From NCBI GenBank assembly GCA_023427355.1, contig JAEZBK010000294.1, positions 1-10,307 of the forward strand: a stretch of DNA of 10,307 nt, written 5' to 3'. Positions 7,418 to 10,307 of this stretch are shown one piece after another (positions within the stretch are counted from its first letter, which is position 1; every line of letters begins with the position of its first letter). This DNA comes from Pseudomonadota bacterium (GTDB taxonomy: Bacteria; Pseudomonadota; Alphaproteobacteria; Micropepsales; Micropepsaceae). The notes beneath the pieces are model-generated. The model did not search any database and was not told the DNA's origin. It saw only the letters and a program-made list of their open reading frames with translations. The position numbers and the translations under genes were made by a program.

Positions 7418-8443
7418 CTACATAGTGACGTTGGCGGCGTTTGAAAGGGGGAAATCAGACCAAAGCGCTGTGAGCGACGATTCGACAGTTAGAGGATTGT
7501 CTATTTGACACAACCGCGCCTTGGCCGAACGGCGTTCTGCGGCGTCGCCCGGCTGGAAAGCCTGTTCGACATACCAGCCAAGGTGTTTGCGAAATATTTT
7601 CACGCCCAGCGCATCACCGTAAAATTTGAGCGTGTCACTGAAATGTTGAAGGACCACTTCCAGCCTATGCGCCATGCCCGGCTCGGTTTCCGGTGCCTCT
7701 TCAGGGCTTTGCATCGCGGTGTTGATCGCGGCCATCGCCCAGGGGCGGCCATAGGCCCCGCGCCCGATCATCACGGCGTCCGCACCCGACAGACAGAGCG
7801 CCTTGCGTGCGCTGGCGGCGCTCACAATGTCGCCGTTGACAATGAGTGGCAGCGACGTGGCCGCGCGCACCTTCGCCACGGCCGCCCAATCGGCTTCGCC
7901 CTTGTAGAACTGGTTGCGGGTGCGGGCATGAACAGTGATCGCCTTGACGCCAAGTTCTTGCGCCCGCGCGGCAATTTCCGGCGCGTTGCGGTTTTTCTCA
8001 TCCCAGCCCAGCCGCATTTTCAGCGTCACCGGGCGGCTGGTGGCGTCTACTGCCGCCTGGATGATGCGTGCGGCCAGGTCCGGTTCGCGCATCAGCGCCG
8101 ATCCCGACAGGGCGCCGGTCACTTCCTTGCACGGACAGCCAAAGTTCAGGTCAATGATGTCGGCCCCCGCCTGTTCGGCCAGCTTTGCCCCCGCCGCCAC
8201 CCATTGCGGGGCGCGTCCCACAAGCTGGATCACCTTGAGAGGCAAGTCCTCCCCTGCAGCCCGGCGCACCACATCGGGCCGGCCCCGGGCAAAGGCATCA
8301 CAGGCCACCATTTCGGTCGCCACATAGGGGGCGCCCTGCGCCACGGCGATTCGGCGGGCTGGCAGGTCGGTGACGCCGGTCATCGGGGCTGCCAACACCC
8401 GGCCGGCTATTGTCACATCGCCTATCTGAAGCGTGCTCATCAT
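7418..8443 (-). CDS. dusB: tRNA-dihydrouridine synthase (DusB/NifR3 type)
   Basis: A 341-residue FMN enzyme that reduces specific uridines in tRNA to dihydrouridine with NAD(P)H. The TIM-barrel motifs run in order: APMTGVTD (19-26) for FMN; NFGCPCKEVTG with catalytic Cys 103; VTLKMRLGW with Lys 142; ITVHARTRNQ with His 172; VNGD (202-205); and GRGAYGRPW (227-235), which is typical of DusB. The C-terminal helical domain has FRKHLGWY. The second Cys in GCPC (residue 105) and Ala in LPARRIA, where Phe is common, are mild oddities. Start choice is uncertain: ATGs at 8443 and 8440 are adjacent, and a TTG lies upstream at 8449. A GGGA directly before the first ATG suits the second slightly better by spacing. 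In many alphaproteobacteria this gene heads a nitrogen-regulation cluster (ntrB-ntrC); here it lies upstream of an efflux operon on the same strand, with 70 nt between. Confidence 0.93.
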   Translation of the reverse strand: MMSTLQIGDVTIAGRVLAAPMTGVTDLPARRIAVAQGAPYVATEMVACDAFARGRPDVVRRAAGEDLPLKVIQLVGRAPQWVAAGAKLAEQAGADIIDLNFGCPCKEVTGALSGSALMREPDLAARIIQAAVDATSRPVTLKMRLGWDEKNRNAPEIAARAQELGVKAITVHARTRNQFYKGEADWAAVAKVRAATSLPLIVNGDIVSAASARKALCLSGADAVMIGRGAYGRPWAMAAINTAMQSPEEAPETEPGMAHRLEVVLQHFSDTLKFYGDALGVKIFRKHLGWYVEQAFQPGDAAERRSAKARLCQIDNPLTVESSLTALWSDFPLSNAANVTM

Positions 8444-8522
8444 TCCCAAGGACGTGAAGGCCGCTCTTCTTACGACGTCACCCCCGTGCCTGGGCGGATT
8501 TTTTTCGCAGTCGCGGTATGAG

Positions 8523-8553
8523 TTGACCTCATGGGAACTTTGGTTCCTGATAA
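8523..8553 (+). promoter_or_regulatory. possible hpnI promoter region
   Basis: TTGACC (8523-8528) resembles a -35 box and is followed after 19 nt by TGATAA (8548-8553), within an AT-richer patch of a GC-rich genome. The spacing is slightly long. A second, equally weak pair lies closer to hpnI: TTGGCG (8613-8618), 17 nt, then TAATAA (8636-8641). The sequence does not decide between them. The divergent dus promoter must also lie in this 232-nt spacer, but I could not place it. Confidence 0.25.
8534..8547. repeat. small inverted repeat in the dus-hpnI spacer
   Basis: GGAAC and GTTCC form 5-bp arms around TTTG, lying between the proposed -35 and -10 hexamers. The arm resembles the GGAAC box of the alphaproteobacterial EcfG stress sigma factor, but no GTT element sits at the needed 16-17-nt distance on either strand, so that reading is not supported. 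It may be a repressor half-site pair or chance. Confidence 0.3.
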
Positions 8554-8556
8554 ATT

Positions 8557-8570
8557 CAATGAAATCATTG
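8557..8570. promoter_or_regulatory. 14-bp palindrome, candidate operator upstream of hpnI
   Basis: CAATGA-AA-TCATTG is a perfect inverted repeat with 6-bp arms and a 2-nt centre. It lies just downstream of the possible -10 box at 8548-8553, a position where a bound dimeric regulator would block transcription of hpnI. The regulator is unknown. Confidence 0.35.
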
Positions 8571-8675
8571 GCTTGCGAAAAGAATTGTCGTAATCCGTGC
8601 GCAAATCAGGGCTTGGCGCTGCGGATGCGAATATCTAATAAGGTGCCGGGAAACGCGGGGGCGGGTCCGTAAGAC

Positions 8676-9839
8676 ATGGATATGGCGGTGATTTTCACGG
8701 GGCTAGGCTGGGTGCTGGCGGGGTTTGCCCTGCTGGGCGCCCTCTATGCCCTGTTCGCCGCCTTCAGTGTGCGCCGTTTCATGGCCAATGGCGGGCAGGG
8801 GCCCGCTGCCCACCCGCCTGTGACCATCCTCAAGCCGCTCTATCGCTGCGAGCCGGGCTTGGCAGACAATCTCGAAAGCTTCTTCCGGCAGGATTACCAG
8901 GGCCGGGTGCAGATCGTCTTCGGTGTGCATGACGCCGCCGATCCCGCCGTCGCCGTGGTCAAGTCGTTGCAGGCCAAATACCCGGCCGCCGACACCGTCA
9001 TCGTCGCCGACACCGCCAGCCATGGCGCCAACGGCAAGGTTTCAAACCTCATCAACATCATGACGGCCGCCAATCACGACACGCTGGTGCTGGCCGACAG
9101 CGACATCATGGTCCAGCCGCACTGGCTGTCCCAGGTTACCGCAGCGCTGCAGCGTCCGGGCGTCGGCATCGTCACCTGCCTTTACACGGGTGAAGTGGTG
9201 CAGGGCGATACCAGCCTGTGGTCGAAACTGGCGGCGATGGGCACCTCCTACGATTTCCTGCCCAACGTCGTGGTCGGCACATCTCTGGGCCTGGCGTCCC
9301 CCTGTTTCGGTTCGACCATCGCACTAAATCGCAGCACGCTGGACGCGGTGGGCGGGTTTGCCGCCTTCGCCGATTGCCTGGCTGATGACTATGAAATCGG
9401 CCGCGCCGTGCGCGCCATGGGTCATACGCTTGCCATGCCATCGCTGGGCGTGGCGCATGCCGCCCATGAGCCCAGCTTCCGCGACCTGTTTCGCCACGAA
9501 CGCCGCTGGCGCTACACCATCCACCGCATAGACCCCGCAGGCAATCTGGGCAGCATGGTGACCTTCGGCTTTGCCTTCGCGCTCCTGTCGGCGCTGTGCA
9601 CCGGCTTTGCCCCCGTCAGCCTGTTCGCGCTGGCCGCCACCGTGCTGGCGCGGCTTCATCTCAAGCGCCGCATCGACCGGCAGTTCGGCACCTGGGCCGG
9701 GCCCTTCTGGCTGATGCCGCTGCGCGATCTTCTCAGCTTCGCCGTGTTCGTGAACGCCCTGTTCGGGGAAAGCGTGCACTGGCGCGGCGCCCGTTTCGAC
9801 ATCGCGCCATCCGGCGCCATGACCCAATCCGTGAACTGA
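8676..9839 (+). CDS. hpnI: hopanoid biosynthesis glycosyltransferase HpnI
   Basis: A complete 387-residue membrane-anchored family-2/21-type glycosyltransferase. In characterised bacteria HpnI transfers N-acetylglucosamine to bacteriohopanetetrol, the first step towards glucosaminyl- and cyclitol-ether hopanoids at the inner membrane. A TM segment lies at about 8-30. The catalytic domain follows, with VTILKPLYRCEPGL (49-62), Asp 86 in VHDAADP, the metal-binding LADSDI (Asp 141 and Asp 143), LADDYEIG (Asp 237 and Asp 238, the catalytic-base region) and HERRW (274-278), a variant of the QxxRW motif with His first. C-terminal hydrophobic segments at about 295-325 and 350-364 complete the ceramide-glucosyltransferase-like fold. 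The ATG at 8676 is taken; a second in-frame ATG follows at 8682, and the ribosome-binding site is weak for both. Its identity is strengthened by the hpnJ gene 11 nt downstream. It is divergent from dus. Confidence 0.9.
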   Translation: MDMAVIFTGLGWVLAGFALLGALYALFAAFSVRRFMANGGQGPAAHPPVTILKPLYRCEPGLADNLESFFRQDYQGRVQIVFGVHDAADPAVAVVKSLQAKYPAADTVIVADTASHGANGKVSNLINIMTAANHDTLVLADSDIMVQPHWLSQVTAALQRPGVGIVTCLYTGEVVQGDTSLWSKLAAMGTSYDFLPNVVVGTSLGLASPCFGSTIALNRSTLDAVGGFAAFADCLADDYEIGRAVRAMGHTLAMPSLGVAHAAHEPSFRDLFRHERRWRYTIHRIDPAGNLGSMVTFGFAFALLSALCTGFAPVSLFALAATVLARLHLKRRIDRQFGTWAGPFWLMPLRDLLSFAVFVNALFGESVHWRGARFDIAPSGAMTQSVN

Positions 9840-9850
9840 AGGACAATTCC

Positions 9851-10307
9851 ATGAGCATGCGCACCCTTTTCCTGCAGGCGCCCAGCTTTGACGGCTTCGA
9901 CGGCGGCGCCGGCTCCCGCTACCAGGCCAAGCGCGAGATCAAGAGCTTCTGGTATCCCACCTGGCTGGCCCAGCCCGCCGCGCTGGTCGAGAACTCCAAG
10001 CTGATTGACGCGCCCCCGCACAAAATCCAGCTCGACGAAGACGTCGCCCAGGCCAAGGACTTCGACCTCGTCGTCGCGCACACCTCGGTGCCGTCCTTCG
10101 CCTCCGACGTGCGCGTGATCGAGGCGCTGAAGGCCGCCAACCCCAACCTCAAGGCTGGCCTCATCGGCGCCAAGGTCGCCGTCGATGCCGAAGGATCGAT
10201 GATCAAGGCCCCGGTGATCGACTTCGTCGCCCGCAACGAGTTCGACTTCACGATCAAGGATGTCGCCGACGATCAGAACTGGGCCGACATCAAGGGCATC
10301 TCATACC
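9851..10307 (+). CDS. hpnJ: hopanoid biosynthesis radical SAM protein HpnJ, N-terminal part
   Basis: The first 152 residues of a gene cut by the right edge. The opening MSMRTLFLQAPSFDGFDGGA, then SRYQAKREIKSFWYPTWLAQ, is highly characteristic of HpnJ. Residues 1 to about 150 form the N-terminal domain seen before the radical-SAM barrel in B12-binding-domain-type radical SAM enzymes: alternating strands and helices, with LVVAHTSVPSF and AGLIGAKVAVD. The CxxxCxxC iron-sulfur motif is expected further on and is not in the window, so catalytic competence cannot be checked. In Burkholderia HpnJ is needed to convert glucosaminyl-bacteriohopanetetrol to the cyclitol ether. A good ribosome-binding site (GAAGGA) overlaps the hpnI stop codon 7-8 nt before this ATG, which suggests co-transcription and coupled translation. 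Confidence 0.92.
   Translation, partial: MSMRTLFLQAPSFDGFDGGAGSRYQAKREIKSFWYPTWLAQPAALVENSKLIDAPPHKIQLDEDVAQAKDFDLVVAHTSVPSFASDVRVIEALKAANPNLKAGLIGAKVAVDAEGSMIKAPVIDFVARNEFDFTIKDVADDQNWADIKGISY

Noticed and set aside
2830..7425. Plus-strand open frame of about 1,531 codons
   Set aside because: It begins inside ppc in another frame and lies antisense to two clear genes. The translation is a low-complexity His/Arg/Gln-rich string with no recognisable fold, as expected from GC-rich third positions.
8476..8506. Terminator suggested by a T-run (8500-8506) after CCCCCGTGCCTGGGCGG
   Set aside because: The possible stem is only three or four base pairs, and no plus-strand gene ends upstream for it to terminate.
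7505..8521. Plus-strand open frame of 338 codons opposite dus
   Set aside because: It is antisense to dus, whose catalytic motifs are all intact; the translation shows no family features.
8534..8556. EcfG-type general stress promoter (GGAAC box)
   Set aside because: GGAAC is present on both strands, but no GTT element occurs at the required spacing.
8433..8672. Small plus-strand open frame (79 codons) filling the dus-hpnI spacer
   Set aside because: It starts inside dus, has no ribosome-binding site or family likeness, and covers the promoter region needed by both flanking genes.

Overview
The window reads as ordinary, GC-rich chromosomal DNA from an alphaproteobacterium. The evidence is the hopanoid-modification genes hpnI and hpnJ, a DusB/NifR3-type dihydrouridine synthase, an AcrB-like RND pump, and the style of the phosphoenolpyruvate carboxylase. 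Genus cannot be fixed from this sequence. No phage, transposon, CRISPR array, tRNA or rRNA was seen.

Layout, left to right: (1) 1-298, minus strand, the N-terminal part of an exported FKBP-type peptidyl-prolyl isomerase that runs off the left edge. (2) A 126-nt divergent spacer, then ppc on the plus strand (425-3064), a complete 879-residue PEP carboxylase with all catalytic motifs. (3) A strong 12-bp-stem hairpin at 3081-3109, probably a shared bidirectional terminator between convergent transcription units. (4) A minus-strand two-gene efflux operon: a lipoprotein-type periplasmic adaptor (6262-7347) followed 27 nt later by the AcrB/MexB-type inner-membrane pump (3124-6234). Neither an outer-membrane channel gene nor a repressor gene lies beside it. 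(5) A 70-nt spacer with two palindromes, then dus (7418-8443), also minus. (6) A 232-nt, locally AT-richer divergent spacer (8444-8675) with palindromes and weak promoter-like hexamers. (7) A plus-strand hopanoid operon: hpnI (8676-9839) and, 11 nt later, the start of hpnJ (9851 to the right edge).

The units are functionally separate: anaplerotic carbon fixation (ppc), drug/solute efflux (adaptor plus RND pump), tRNA modification (dus), and hopanoid head-group maturation (hpnI-hpnJ). In the known pathway HpnI adds an N-acetylglucosamine to bacteriohopanetetrol, HpnK deacetylates it, and the radical-SAM enzyme HpnJ contracts the sugar to the cyclitol ether; hpnK may lie just beyond the right edge. 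I found no convincing undescribed system. The items most worth a second look are the palindromes in the two regulatory spacers, the orphan nature of the pump, and a possibly leaderless ppc.
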